A stretch of DNA of 15,871 nucleotides from NCBI GenBank assembly GCA_905187655.1, contig CAJJIV010000013.1, positions 1 to 15,871 on the forward strand, read 5' to 3'. The notes below the pieces were generated by a model. That model made no database searches. It was not told the DNA's origin and saw nothing but the letters and a program-made list of their open reading frames with translations. Below, one piece after another: positions 1 to 6,830 of this stretch. The stretch is from an uncultured Eubacteriales bacterium. Its GTDB lineage: Bacteria; Bacillota; Clostridia; Christensenellales; UBA1242. Numbering within the stretch: the first letter of the stretch is position 1; the number at the start of each line of letters is the position of its first letter. The position numbers were made by a program, and so were the translations under genes.

Positions 1-28
1 ACTTTTTTTATTATCTTTTTTATTTCAC

Positions 29-57
29 TTGACTTTTTATACTTAATATTATATAAT
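29..57 (+). promoter_or_regulatory. Sigma-A-type promoter for rpmE
   Basis: A -35 box TTGACT (29-34) and a perfect -10 box TATAAT (52-57) are separated by exactly 17 bases. Transcription should begin near 64, giving a leader of about 40 bases with the AGGAG ribosome site at 91-95. This is the best promoter match in the window, as expected for a ribosomal protein gene. It also rules out the in-frame TTG at 63 as the rpmE start. Confidence 0.85.
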
Positions 58-104
58 GCTGTTTGTTAATTTTAAGGCGAAAATTTTACAAGGAGAATGG
101 GCTA

Positions 105-317
105 ATGAAAGAAAACATACATCCAAATTATCACGAAGTATCTGTTGAGTGTGCTTGTGGTAACAAGTTTAAAACAAGAAGCACAAAAGAGGGCGATGTT
201 ATTAAACTAGACATTTGCAACAAGTGTCATCCATTTTTTACCGGAACACAAAAGCTTGTTGATTCTGGTGGAAGAGTAGATAGATTTAATAAAAGATACT
301 CTAATAGCAATAAGTAG
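105..317 (+). CDS. rpmE: 50S ribosomal protein L31, zinc-binding type
   Basis: This 70-residue protein of the large ribosomal subunit helps bridge the 50S and 30S particles. It has the normal length and layout: an N-terminal KENIHPNYHEV segment, a CxC pair (C16, C18) and a CxxC pair (C38, C41) followed by HPFFTG, then GGRVDRFNKRY. The four cysteines mark the zinc-containing (C+) form rather than the zinc-free paralogue made under zinc starvation. The ATG at 105 is chosen because AGGAG (91-95) lies 9 bases upstream; an in-frame TTG at 63 falls at the predicted transcription start. The gene has its own strong promoter and is followed by a hairpin terminator. In Clostridia rpmE commonly precedes prmC and prfA, as here. 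Confidence 0.97.
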   Translation: MKENIHPNYHEVSVECACGNKFKTRSTKEGDVIKLDICNKCHPFFTGTQKLVDSGGRVDRFNKRYSNSNK

Positions 318-330
318 ATATTTTTTTGTT

Positions 331-362
331 GCAAGTATTTTATTTGGGTACTTGCATTTTTT
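331..362 (+). terminator. Intrinsic terminator after rpmE
   Basis: GCAAGTA (331-337) pairs with TACTTGC (349-355) around an 11-base loop, followed by A and a run of six T. The stem is short and AT-rich, but the T-run and the position 14 bases after the rpmE stop fit a terminator. Confidence 0.7.
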
Positions 363-381
363 AATGCGGGTAGATTATACT
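352..381 (+). promoter_or_regulatory. Possible promoter for prmC-prfA-uvrC
   Basis: TTGCAT (352-357) and TATACT (376-381) are separated by 18 bases and would start transcription near 388, leaving a very short leader containing the prmC ribosome site at 395-398. The boxes overlap two hairpins, so the match could be chance. Something must drive prmC if the upstream terminators work. Confidence 0.4.
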
Positions 382-391
382 CGCATTTTTT
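363..391 (+). terminator. Second hairpin with T-run, just before prmC
   Basis: Bases 363-372 pair with 378-387 (10 pairs, one G-T wobble) around a 5-base loop, and a T-run covers 386-391. It looks like a second terminator in tandem with the one at 331-362. It ends only 4 bases before the GGAG that serves prmC, so it could instead be an attenuator or a 5' structure for that gene. Confidence 0.55.
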
Positions 392-404
392 ATTGGAGAA
401 AAAT

Positions 405-1217
405 ATGACTAATACTGCAGAATTAAAATCCTTTTTAATAAAAAAGGCTGGTACAAATGAACTTAATGCTGATATTGATTGGCTTATGGCTGATATTTTA
501 AATTTGTCTAGGAACAAAGTGAATGCAGGTGTGTCAGTATCTCCTAAAAACCTGAAAAAGATACTTAAAGGTTTTGCCAAATTGCAAAAAGGTATGCCAC
601 TTTCATTAATATTGCATAAAGCAAATTTTTATGGAAGAGATTATTATGTAAACAAGAATGTTTTATGTCCTAGATGTGAAACGGAAGAGCTTGTTGAATT
701 AGTTTTAAAAAATGAGAAAAATGCAACTGGTTTGGATTTGTGCACTGGTAGTGGTGCAATTGCAATAACTTTAACAAAAGAGAATCCTTGTTTAAAGATG
801 ACGGCAAGTGATATTAGTTTTAAGGCGCTTAAAGTTGCAAAATTTAATGCAAAGAAAAATGATTGCAATATTACATTTTTGCATTCTAATTTGTTTAAGA
901 AAATTAGGGGTAAGTTTGATTTTGTCGTTTGTAATCCACCATACATAAAAACGAAAGATATTGAAAAACTAGACACACAAGTAAAAAAATATGAACCTAA
1001 ACTTGCACTTGATGGTGGCGATGATGGTTTGGTTTTTTACAGGAAAATAATTAAGCAATTGCCTAATTGGCTGAACGATGATGGAAGAGTTTATTTTGAA
1101 ATTGGCTTTGACGAAGGCAAACAGGTAAAAAATTTGCTGACAAAAAGTTTTAAAGATGTTAAAATTATTAAAGATATTGAAAAAAATGATAGGATTGTAT
1201 CGGCAATCTTAAAGTAA
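405..1217 (+). CDS. prmC: Peptide chain release factor N5-glutamine methyltransferase
   Basis: PrmC (HemK) transfers a methyl group from S-adenosylmethionine to the glutamine of the GGQ motif in release factors, which speeds peptide release. The 270-residue protein has an N-terminal helical part (about 1-90), then a class I methyltransferase fold. The SAM-binding loop DLCTGSG is at residues 111-117, the acidic ASDIS segment follows, and the signature NPPY is at 177-180; this motif holds the target amide. The ATG at 405 has GGAG 6 bases upstream (395-398). The in-frame TTG at 393 overlaps that ribosome site and is unlikely. The stop lies 12 bases before prfA, whose product is the substrate, so the pair is almost surely co-transcribed. 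Cys113 replaces the more usual Gly in the SAM loop, probably harmlessly. Confidence 0.95.
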   Translation: MTNTAELKSFLIKKAGTNELNADIDWLMADILNLSRNKVNAGVSVSPKNLKKILKGFAKLQKGMPLSLILHKANFYGRDYYVNKNVLCPRCETEELVELVLKNEKNATGLDLCTGSGAIAITLTKENPCLKMTASDISFKALKVAKFNAKKNDCNITFLHSNLFKKIRGKFDFVVCNPPYIKTKDIEKLDTQVKKYEPKLALDGGDDGLVFYRKIIKQLPNWLNDDGRVYFEIGFDEGKQVKNLLTKSFKDVKIIKDIEKNDRIVSAILK

Positions 1218-1229
1218 ATGGAGAATTAT

Positions 1230-2306
1230 ATGTTTGAAAAATTGAAAGAAATGAAACTTAAGTTTAAGCAGTTAACTGAACTGATTGGTGATCCAGATGT
1301 TATTGCAGATACTGAAAGGTGGCAAAAACTTTGCAAGGAGCATTCTGACCTGTCTCCTATTATTGAAAAATATGATGAGTATCTTAAAGTTTTATCTGAT
1401 ATTAAAAGTGCGGAAGAACTTAAGGAAACTGAAACCGATGCCGAGATGCTTGAACTTGCTAATGATGAAATTTATGAAAATAAGGAAAAGTTAAAAAAGG
1501 TTGAAGAAGAACTTAGAGTTTTGTTGTTGCCAAAAGATGAGAATGATGAAAAGAATGTAATAATTGAAATAAGAGCGGGTGCAGGTGGAGATGAAGCATC
1601 TTTGTTTGCTATGGAACTTAAAAGAATGTATTACCTTTATGCAGAGAAACACCGTTTTTCTATTGAAGAGTTAGATGGAAATTACACCGAGGCAGGTGGA
1701 GTTAAAGAATGTTCTTTTATGATGAAAGGTAAAAATGTTTACAGTCTTATGAAATATGAAAGTGGTGTACACAGAGTTCAACGTGTACCTGTAACTGAAA
1801 GTCAAGGTAGAGTACATACATCTACCGCAACTGTTGCTGTTTTGCCAGAAGCACCGGAAGTTAATATACAAATTAACGAAGATGACCTTGAAATAGATAC
1901 TTACCGAAGCAGTGGTGCTGGTGGTCAACATGTTAATAAAACTGAAAGTGCAATAAGAATTACTCATAAGCCAACAGGAATAGTTGTCGCATGTCAAGAT
2001 GAGCGTTCGCAAATTAAAAACCGTGAAAAAGCAATGAATTATTTAAAAAATAAATTGTATGACTTTTATCAAACGCAAGCTGATAAGGAGTATGCAAATA
2101 AACGTCGATTGCAAATTGGAACAGGTGACCGCAGTGAGAAAATAAGAACATATAATTTCCCACAAAGCAGAGTTACTGATCACCGAATTAATTTTACAAT
2201 TTATTCACTAGATAACTTTATGAATGGAGACCTTGATACTATGATTAGTGAATTATCTTTGGCTGAAAGGGAAAAACTATTGGCATCACAGAACTATTCT
2301 TATTAA
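1230..2306 (+). CDS. prfA: Peptide chain release factor 1
   Basis: RF1 recognises UAA and UAG in the ribosomal A site and triggers hydrolysis of peptidyl-tRNA. The protein is 358 residues, typical for RF1. An N-terminal coiled-coil-like helical domain (about 1-110) is followed by the decoding domain with the RF1-type tripeptide PVT at 187-189 (RF2 would have SPF). The catalytic loop SGAGGQHVNK carries GGQ at 231-233; Q233 is the PrmC target. The ATG at 1230 is preferred because GGAG (1220-1223) sits 6 bases upstream. The in-frame ATG at 1218 overlaps that ribosome site. prmC ends 12 bases upstream and uvrC starts 15 bases downstream. Every stop codon in this window is TAA or TAG, all readable by this factor. 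Confidence 0.97.
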   Translation: MFEKLKEMKLKFKQLTELIGDPDVIADTERWQKLCKEHSDLSPIIEKYDEYLKVLSDIKSAEELKETETDAEMLELANDEIYENKEKLKKVEEELRVLLLPKDENDEKNVIIEIRAGAGGDEASLFAMELKRMYYLYAEKHRFSIEELDGNYTEAGGVKECSFMMKGKNVYSLMKYESGVHRVQRVPVTESQGRVHTSTATVAVLPEAPEVNIQINEDDLEIDTYRSSGAGGQHVNKTESAIRITHKPTGIVVACQDERSQIKNREKAMNYLKNKLYDFYQTQADKEYANKRRLQIGTGDRSEKIRTYNFPQSRVTDHRINFTIYSLDNFMNGDLDTMISELSLAEREKLLASQNYSY

Positions 2307-2321
2307 TGTAAGGATTAATAA

Positions 2322-3968
2322 ATGAACGATAAAATTGCCTATATATTGTCTAATTTACCATCTTCTTCTGGGGTCTATTTAATGAAAGATGCCGGTGGTA
2401 ATATTATTTATATTGGTAAGGCTAAAAATTTAAAAAATAGAGTTTCTTCTTATTTTATGAATACTGAGAAAAATATTAAAACGACAATGTTGGTTTCTAA
2501 TATTGATTCTCTGGATTATATTTTAACAGCATCTGAACAAGATGCTTTTTCGCTAGAAAGTAATTTAATTAAGGAACACAAGCCTAAGTATAATATTTTG
2601 CTTAAAGATGATAAACTGTTTCCTTATATAAGAATAGATAAAAATCAATTGTATCCTGAAATTACTGTTGTAAGAAAAGTAAAAAATGACCACGCTCTAT
2701 ATTTTGGTCCATATGTTACAGGAATAAGAGTAAGTGAATTGGTTTCTATTATTAAATCGGTGTTTCCTGTTAGACAGTGTTCAATTAAGTTTGAGAAGGT
2801 AAAGGTGCAACGTAGAGCGTGTTTATATGGTGATATGGGGCATTGCTGTATGCCGTGTGTAGGCAATGTTTCTAATGAAGAATATTTGGCGATTATTGAT
2901 GAAGTGATAGATTTTTTAAATGGAAAGACTGCAAAGGTAAGAAAGTCGTTAACCGATAAAATGAATGAATGTGCCAAGAATTTTGAGTTTGAACAAGCGA
3001 TTGATTATAGAAATAAAATTGAGATGTTGAAAAAAAGTGAAATTTATGTATTAACAAATCTTGCAAAAAATGAGAATATTGATTGTTTTACTATTAATTC
3101 TAAAAATGATTTTGTAGTTATAAATAAAACAATAATAAGAAACGGAAAGACAATAGCTGATAAAAATATTTTAATTGAAACAATTGAAGGAACATCGTTA
3201 GAGGAAAATCTTGCTGAATATTTAGCTGTTTATTATGAAAATAATACTATTGCCCCCCTTATAATTTCTAATATAGCAATGAATGGGCTTGCTGACTATT
3301 TAACCAACATTGCGGGAAAGAAAATTGAAGTAAATGTTCCCATGAAAGGAATGAAAAAGAAAATTGTTGAAGTTTCGCTGAAAAATACCGAAGAATTTTT
3401 GGAAAAGAATTATGAACTTCAAAAGCGGAAACAAAAACTGTCACATAATGCCTTAATTGAACTGGCAAAAGTTTTAAATTTAGAAAAAGTTCCTTATAGG
3501 CTTGAATGTTATGATATTTCTAATATTAGTGGAACGAACAATGTTTCTAGTATGGTTGTTTTTGAAGATGGGGTACCAAACAAGAAGGAGTATCGCAAAT
3601 TTAAAATAAAAACGTTTGAAGGTGCAAATGACTTTGCTTCTATGGAAGAAACGCTTAAGCGCAGACTAACTAGACTTAAGGACAATGATGTGAAATTTAA
3701 TAGAACACCAGACTTAATTGTTATTGATGGTGGCCTTGGACAACTTCATTCGGCAAATGAAGCAATGAAAAGAATGGGGTTTAATATTCCGATTATTAGT
3801 CTTGCAAAAAAGCAAGAAGAAATATTTACTTTAGGTTCAAGTGAAAGTATTAAATTAGATGAAAATAATGATGCAAGAAAATTGTTGCAAAGGATAAGAG
3901 ATGAGGCGCACAGATTTGCAATAACATTTCATAGAAGTCTAAGAGATAAGAAAATGTTTGAAAGTTAG
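2322..3968 (+). CDS. uvrC: UvrABC excinuclease subunit C, lacking C-terminal HhH domain
   Basis: UvrC makes the two incisions flanking a DNA lesion in nucleotide excision repair after UvrA and UvrB have marked it. The GIY-YIG nuclease (3' incision) is at about 1-95 with GVY at 17-19, YIG at 30-32 and Arg40. A four-cysteine cluster follows (C153, C167, C175, C179), at positions matching the iron-sulphur ligands reported for E. coli UvrC. A UVR motif for UvrB contact lies near 205-240. The RNase H-like endonuclease (5' incision) has Asp398, Asp437, Asp469 and His530. The protein stops 18 residues after His530, so the tandem helix-hairpin-helix domain (roughly the last 55 residues of E. coli UvrC) is missing. 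At 548 residues it is clearly short of the usual 590-610, and no remnant is visible downstream. AAGGA at 2310-2314 supports the ATG. Confidence 0.95.
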   Translation: MNDKIAYILSNLPSSSGVYLMKDAGGNIIYIGKAKNLKNRVSSYFMNTEKNIKTTMLVSNIDSLDYILTASEQDAFSLESNLIKEHKPKYNILLKDDKLFPYIRIDKNQLYPEITVVRKVKNDHALYFGPYVTGIRVSELVSIIKSVFPVRQCSIKFEKVKVQRRACLYGDMGHCCMPCVGNVSNEEYLAIIDEVIDFLNGKTAKVRKSLTDKMNECAKNFEFEQAIDYRNKIEMLKKSEIYVLTNLAKNENIDCFTINSKNDFVVINKTIIRNGKTIADKNILIETIEGTSLEENLAEYLAVYYENNTIAPLIISNIAMNGLADYLTNIAGKKIEVNVPMKGMKKKIVEVSLKNTEEFLEKNYELQKRKQKLSHNALIELAKVLNLEKVPYRLECYDISNISGTNNVSSMVVFEDGVPNKKEYRKFKIKTFEGANDFASMEETLKRRLTRLKDNDVKFNRTPDLIVIDGGLGQLHSANEAMKRMGFNIPIISLAKKQEEIFTLGSSESIKLDENNDARKLLQRIRDEAHRFAITFHRSLRDKKMFES

Positions 3969-3984
3969 TTTTGGATATGGCTGA

Positions 3985-3993
3985 TGGTATTAT
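3985..3993 (+). promoter_or_regulatory. Candidate extended -10 promoter for the murB-dnaE operon
   Basis: TGGTATTAT fits an extended -10 element (TG-n-TATTAT) and would start transcription near 4000. No good -35 box is visible. The start would fall inside the uvrC terminator hairpin, so a transcript would begin with a stem-loop. Otherwise the downstream genes depend on read-through from uvrC. Confidence 0.3.
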
Positions 3994-3995
3994 AT

Positions 3996-4025
3996 AAAAG
4001 GGTGTAATAATTTACACTCTTTTTT
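3996..4025 (+). terminator. Intrinsic terminator after uvrC
   Basis: Bases 3996-4007 pair with 4012-4023 (12 pairs, one G-T wobble) around a tight 4-base loop. The core is GTGTAA/TTACAC, and the run TCTTTTTT ends at 4025. The A-rich 5' arm gives a partial T-run on the other strand, so it may be weakly bidirectional. Confidence 0.8.
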
Positions 4026-4039
4026 CATAAGTTGTACAA

Positions 4040-5101
4040 ATGAAGAATGGTGAAAACAAAAAGAAATTTAATATAATTAATCTATTAGCACTATGCGTGC
4101 TGGTTGTTGTGTTTATGACTGTTCCTACTTTTGTATTCCGTGAATATAATGGGCAAGCAGAGATTGAAAACAATTTCTTTGGTGAAGAATCTGAGCTTAA
4201 AGGTGTTCTTATCGTTTGGAATATAGACACCTTTGAAGGTGGAAATATTTCTAAGTCTGATTATTTAGAAGAAGTTGGAAGGCTTTTTGAAAATAATCAT
4301 AAAGGTCTTTATGTAGCGGTTAAAAATATGACGGTAGAAGAAGCAAAACTTAAAATTGAAGCAGGTGAACTTCCTGATGCGGTTTCGTTTGGTATGGGCC
4401 TTGGAAATATGTTTAAGCCCTATTTAAGTGAATTAAATTTTGCAACAAATGTAAGGCAAAGTGTATTAAATTCAGGTATGGCAGATGGTAAACAATTGGC
4501 GATTGGTTATATTATGGGTTGTTATGCCCTTTTTTCTACCAATGAAAAACTTATAAATGCAGGAAAGGAAAGTAGTACGGTGCTACTTAATAGTTATTTG
4601 GCGTGTGGATATACTAAGCAATTAAAGAACAAGACAAGGACAATTTATAGCTTAAATTATGGAGCTTCTAACTATTTAAACACGAAGAGAGTGTTAAATA
4701 TTGATGTAAATGATATGGTTTTAATTAGCGAAAGTCAATACGATGCATATGTTGATTTTATTAATTATAACAAGTCTACAATTTTACTTGGTACGCAGAG
4801 GGATTTTATAAAACTTAAAAACAAAGAAAATCTTGGGAAAATAAGCGGTCTTATAGTTGAACCATTGTGTGGTTATAATGATTTAGTTCAATATATTGGT
4901 GTGATAAATTCAGGCAATGAACTTAGGATGAAGTATTCAAGATATTTTGCACAATTTTTGGTGAATGATGGAACACAACAAGAAATTGAAGGAAGTGGAA
5001 TGTTTAGCACAGTGCTTGATGGGCTTTATACCGAAGATGGATTAAAGGCTCTTGAAGAGGCTGTGGTTGGCAGTGATGATATTCCTAATGTTATTGACTA
5101 A
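4040..5101 (+). CDS. Membrane-anchored solute-binding-like protein
   Basis: This 353-residue protein has a basic N-terminus and one hydrophobic segment (about residues 11-32), then a large, probably extracytoplasmic domain. No lipobox is seen: the only Cys there (LALC) has Leu at -1, so the segment is more likely an uncleaved anchor. The rest resembles ABC-transporter solute-binding proteins. Clues are the early strand-helix unit LIVWNIDTFEGG, a helix ending in LFENNHKG, the PDAVSFG segment, and late GTQRDF and VEPLCGYNDLVQYIG with a GMFS ending. I infer this from pattern; no permease or ATPase is adjacent, so a transport role is unproven. It sits between uvrC and murB, where many Firmicutes carry hprK. 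The ATG at 4040 is the only start after an in-frame stop at 4028 and has no clear ribosome site. Confidence 0.7.
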   Translation: MKNGENKKKFNIINLLALCVLVVVFMTVPTFVFREYNGQAEIENNFFGEESELKGVLIVWNIDTFEGGNISKSDYLEEVGRLFENNHKGLYVAVKNMTVEEAKLKIEAGELPDAVSFGMGLGNMFKPYLSELNFATNVRQSVLNSGMADGKQLAIGYIMGCYALFSTNEKLINAGKESSTVLLNSYLACGYTKQLKNKTRTIYSLNYGASNYLNTKRVLNIDVNDMVLISESQYDAYVDFINYNKSTILLGTQRDFIKLKNKENLGKISGLIVEPLCGYNDLVQYIGVINSGNELRMKYSRYFAQFLVNDGTQQEIEGSGMFSTVLDGLYTEDGLKALEEAVVGSDDIPNVID

Positions 5102-5149
5102 AGTATTAAAATTGTGTTGAAAAAATTTGGGGTTTGGGGTAAAATTATT

Positions 5150-6043
5150 ATGGTTGAAAAACTTATTAAAATTGTAGGAAAACAGAATGTAAAAATAAAT
5201 GAACCACTTAAAAACCATTGCACTTTTGGTATTGGTGGATCTGCAAAATACTATGTTTCGCCAGAAAATTTTGAAGCACTGAATAAGCTTTTGTATTTTG
5301 CTAAACTTGCAGATATTAAGTTTATGGTTGTTGGAAAGGGTAGCAATTGTTTGTTTGATTCGTTGGGCTATGATGGAATAATCATTTCAACCGAAAAGTT
5401 GTCTAAAATAGTTAATTTGGGTTCGGGATATTTTGAAGCTATGGCTGGAACCAGTCTTGCTGAATTGTTAACTTATACTAGCAATTTGGGGTTTGGTGGG
5501 CTTGAATTTGCCAGTGGGATACCTGGTTCTGTTGGTGGTGCAATACTTATGAATGCAGGTGCCAACGGACATGAAATTGGTGAACTTGTTAAGTATGTTG
5601 CTTACTATGAAGCTGGTGAACGCAAAGTTAAGCAGGCAAGTGAACTTGATTTTGGTTATAGGACTTCTTACTTTTTATCACATAAAGATTGTATTATTGC
5701 TTCTGTTGTGGTTAAACTTAAACAAGAAGAACCAAAAGTAATTTACAATAAAATTTTGGAGCTTGTTGCAAAGCGTAGGCAGACCCAACCACTAGGCAGA
5801 AGTGCAGGTTGTGTCTTTAAGAAATGTGGTGATATGCCGGCCGGACTTTTAATTGATAGGTGTGGGCTTAAAGGTATTAAAATTGGTGGTGCGGAAATTA
5901 GTACGATGCACGCAAATTTTATTTTAAATTCTAATGATGCAACAAGTGCTGATGTAATTAGTCTTATTGAATTGATTAGATCACAAGTTAAAAACAAGTA
6001 TAACAAAGAACTGGAACTAGAGATAGAAATAATAGAAAAATAG
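5150..6043 (+). CDS. murB: UDP-N-acetylenolpyruvoylglucosamine reductase
   Basis: MurB is a cytoplasmic FAD enzyme that reduces UDP-GlcNAc-enolpyruvate with NADPH to UDP-MurNAc, the second committed step of peptidoglycan precursor synthesis. The 297-residue protein has the FAD-binding part with GSNCLF and the GLEFASGIPGSVGGA signature, then FGYRTSYF with the conserved Arg, and a C-terminal part with KGIKIGGAEIST. The active-site proton donor, Ser in the E. coli enzyme (AGSFFKNP), is Cys221 here within SAGCVFK, and the usual KNP is changed to KKC. The ELELEIEI ending supplies the conserved late Glu. The ATG at 5150 fits family length; only a weak GGGG (5136-5139) lies upstream, and an in-frame TTG at 5114 would add 12 unsupported residues. 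The PHP gene follows after 12 bases. Confidence 0.95.
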   Translation: MVEKLIKIVGKQNVKINEPLKNHCTFGIGGSAKYYVSPENFEALNKLLYFAKLADIKFMVVGKGSNCLFDSLGYDGIIISTEKLSKIVNLGSGYFEAMAGTSLAELLTYTSNLGFGGLEFASGIPGSVGGAILMNAGANGHEIGELVKYVAYYEAGERKVKQASELDFGYRTSYFLSHKDCIIASVVVKLKQEEPKVIYNKILELVAKRRQTQPLGRSAGCVFKKCGDMPAGLLIDRCGLKGIKIGGAEISTMHANFILNSNDATSADVISLIELIRSQVKNKYNKELELEIEIIEK

Positions 6044-6055
6044 TAAAGGATAGAT

Positions 6056-6826
6056 ATGGAAGAAATTAAGGGATTATATCACACGCATTCTAAGTACTCT
6101 AAGTTTAATCATGGCAAAAACACTGTAAGAGAAATGGTTGAAGAAGCGAAAAGGCTTGGTTTAGAAGAGATTGCTATTACCGATCATGGTTGCAAGCATA
6201 TTTTTGGAATTAGGAAAAATAATATAAAGAAATTAAGAAATGATATTGACCAAATGAATAGTGAAGGTGGCATCAATGCAATTATGGGACTAGAATTAAA
6301 TTTGCTTGGAAATAATGGAGAGTATGATTTGCCAGAAAAATATTCAGATTTATTAGATATAAAACTTCTTGGTGTGCATAAGGCTGGCCGAGTTGGTTTT
6401 AAAGCTTTCTTTAATTTTTTATTGCCAAATTTATTCTGTCGTAAAAGCAAAAAGAGAATTGATAAAAACACCGATGCCTATATAAATGCAATAAAATTAC
6501 ACAATATAGACATTATTACGCATCCGAATGAATACTTTTTAATTAATCCTTATAAATTAGCAGATGGTTGTGCTAAAAATAATTGTTATATTGAAATTAA
6601 TAACAAACATTTAAAATTGACTAAAGATGACATTGAGCAAATGCTTAAAACAGATGTAAAGTTTATTATTAGTTCAGATGCACACTCTGTTGATAGAATT
6701 AAAAATATTGGCAAGGCACTTGAATTTGCAAAAGAGTGTAAAATTCCTGAAGAGCGTATTGCAAACCTAAACAAGCTTCCGGACTTTAAAAATAAATATC
6801 CTGAAAGCAAAACAAAAGCGGAGTAA
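6056..6826 (+). CDS. PHP-domain metal-dependent phosphoesterase
   Basis: This 256-residue stand-alone PHP protein should hydrolyse phosphoester bonds with a cluster of metal ions. The family's metal ligands are visible in order: HTH (H9, H11), TDH (D43, H44), Glu80 in GLELN, the His of GVHKAG, THPN, and SSDAH near the C-terminus. Relatives include histidinol-phosphate and nucleotide or small-sugar phosphatases; the sequence alone does not settle the substrate, and no histidine synthesis genes are nearby. A basic patch (FCRKSKKR, about residues 127-134) sits mid-protein. The start has AAAGGA (6045-6050) 5 bases upstream. PHP genes of this kind are often found beside murB in Clostridia. The whiA start is 4 bases after the stop, and the whiA ribosome site lies inside the last codons here, suggesting translational coupling. 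Confidence 0.85.
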   Translation: MEEIKGLYHTHSKYSKFNHGKNTVREMVEEAKRLGLEEIAITDHGCKHIFGIRKNNIKKLRNDIDQMNSEGGINAIMGLELNLLGNNGEYDLPEKYSDLLDIKLLGVHKAGRVGFKAFFNFLLPNLFCRKSKKRIDKNTDAYINAIKLHNIDIITHPNEYFLINPYKLADGCAKNNCYIEINNKHLKLTKDDIEQMLKTDVKFIISSDAHSVDRIKNIGKALEFAKECKIPEERIANLNKLPDFKNKYPESKTKAE

Positions 6827-6830
6827 ATAG

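Noticed and set aside
63..104. A longer rpmE starting at TTG 63
   Set aside because: The TTG lies at the predicted transcription start of the TTGACT-17-TATAAT promoter and lacks a ribosome site; ATG 105 has AGGAG and gives the standard L31 start.
227..580. Minus-strand open frames, for example 227-580, 644-976, 1671-2012, 4012-4230 and 12082-12312
   Set aside because: They lie opposite well-supported genes, show no recognisable protein motif, and look like chance frames from the codon pattern of the + strand genes.
3995..4026. Riboswitch or T-box in the spacer after uvrC
   Set aside because: The spacer has a single simple hairpin with a T-run and no room for an aptamer; a terminator explains it.
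5117..5145. Promoter-like TTGAAA-17-TAAAAT before murB
   Set aside because: Predicted transcription start would be at or just past the murB ATG (5150), requiring a leaderless mRNA. In such AT-rich DNA the match is probably chance, although it cannot be excluded.
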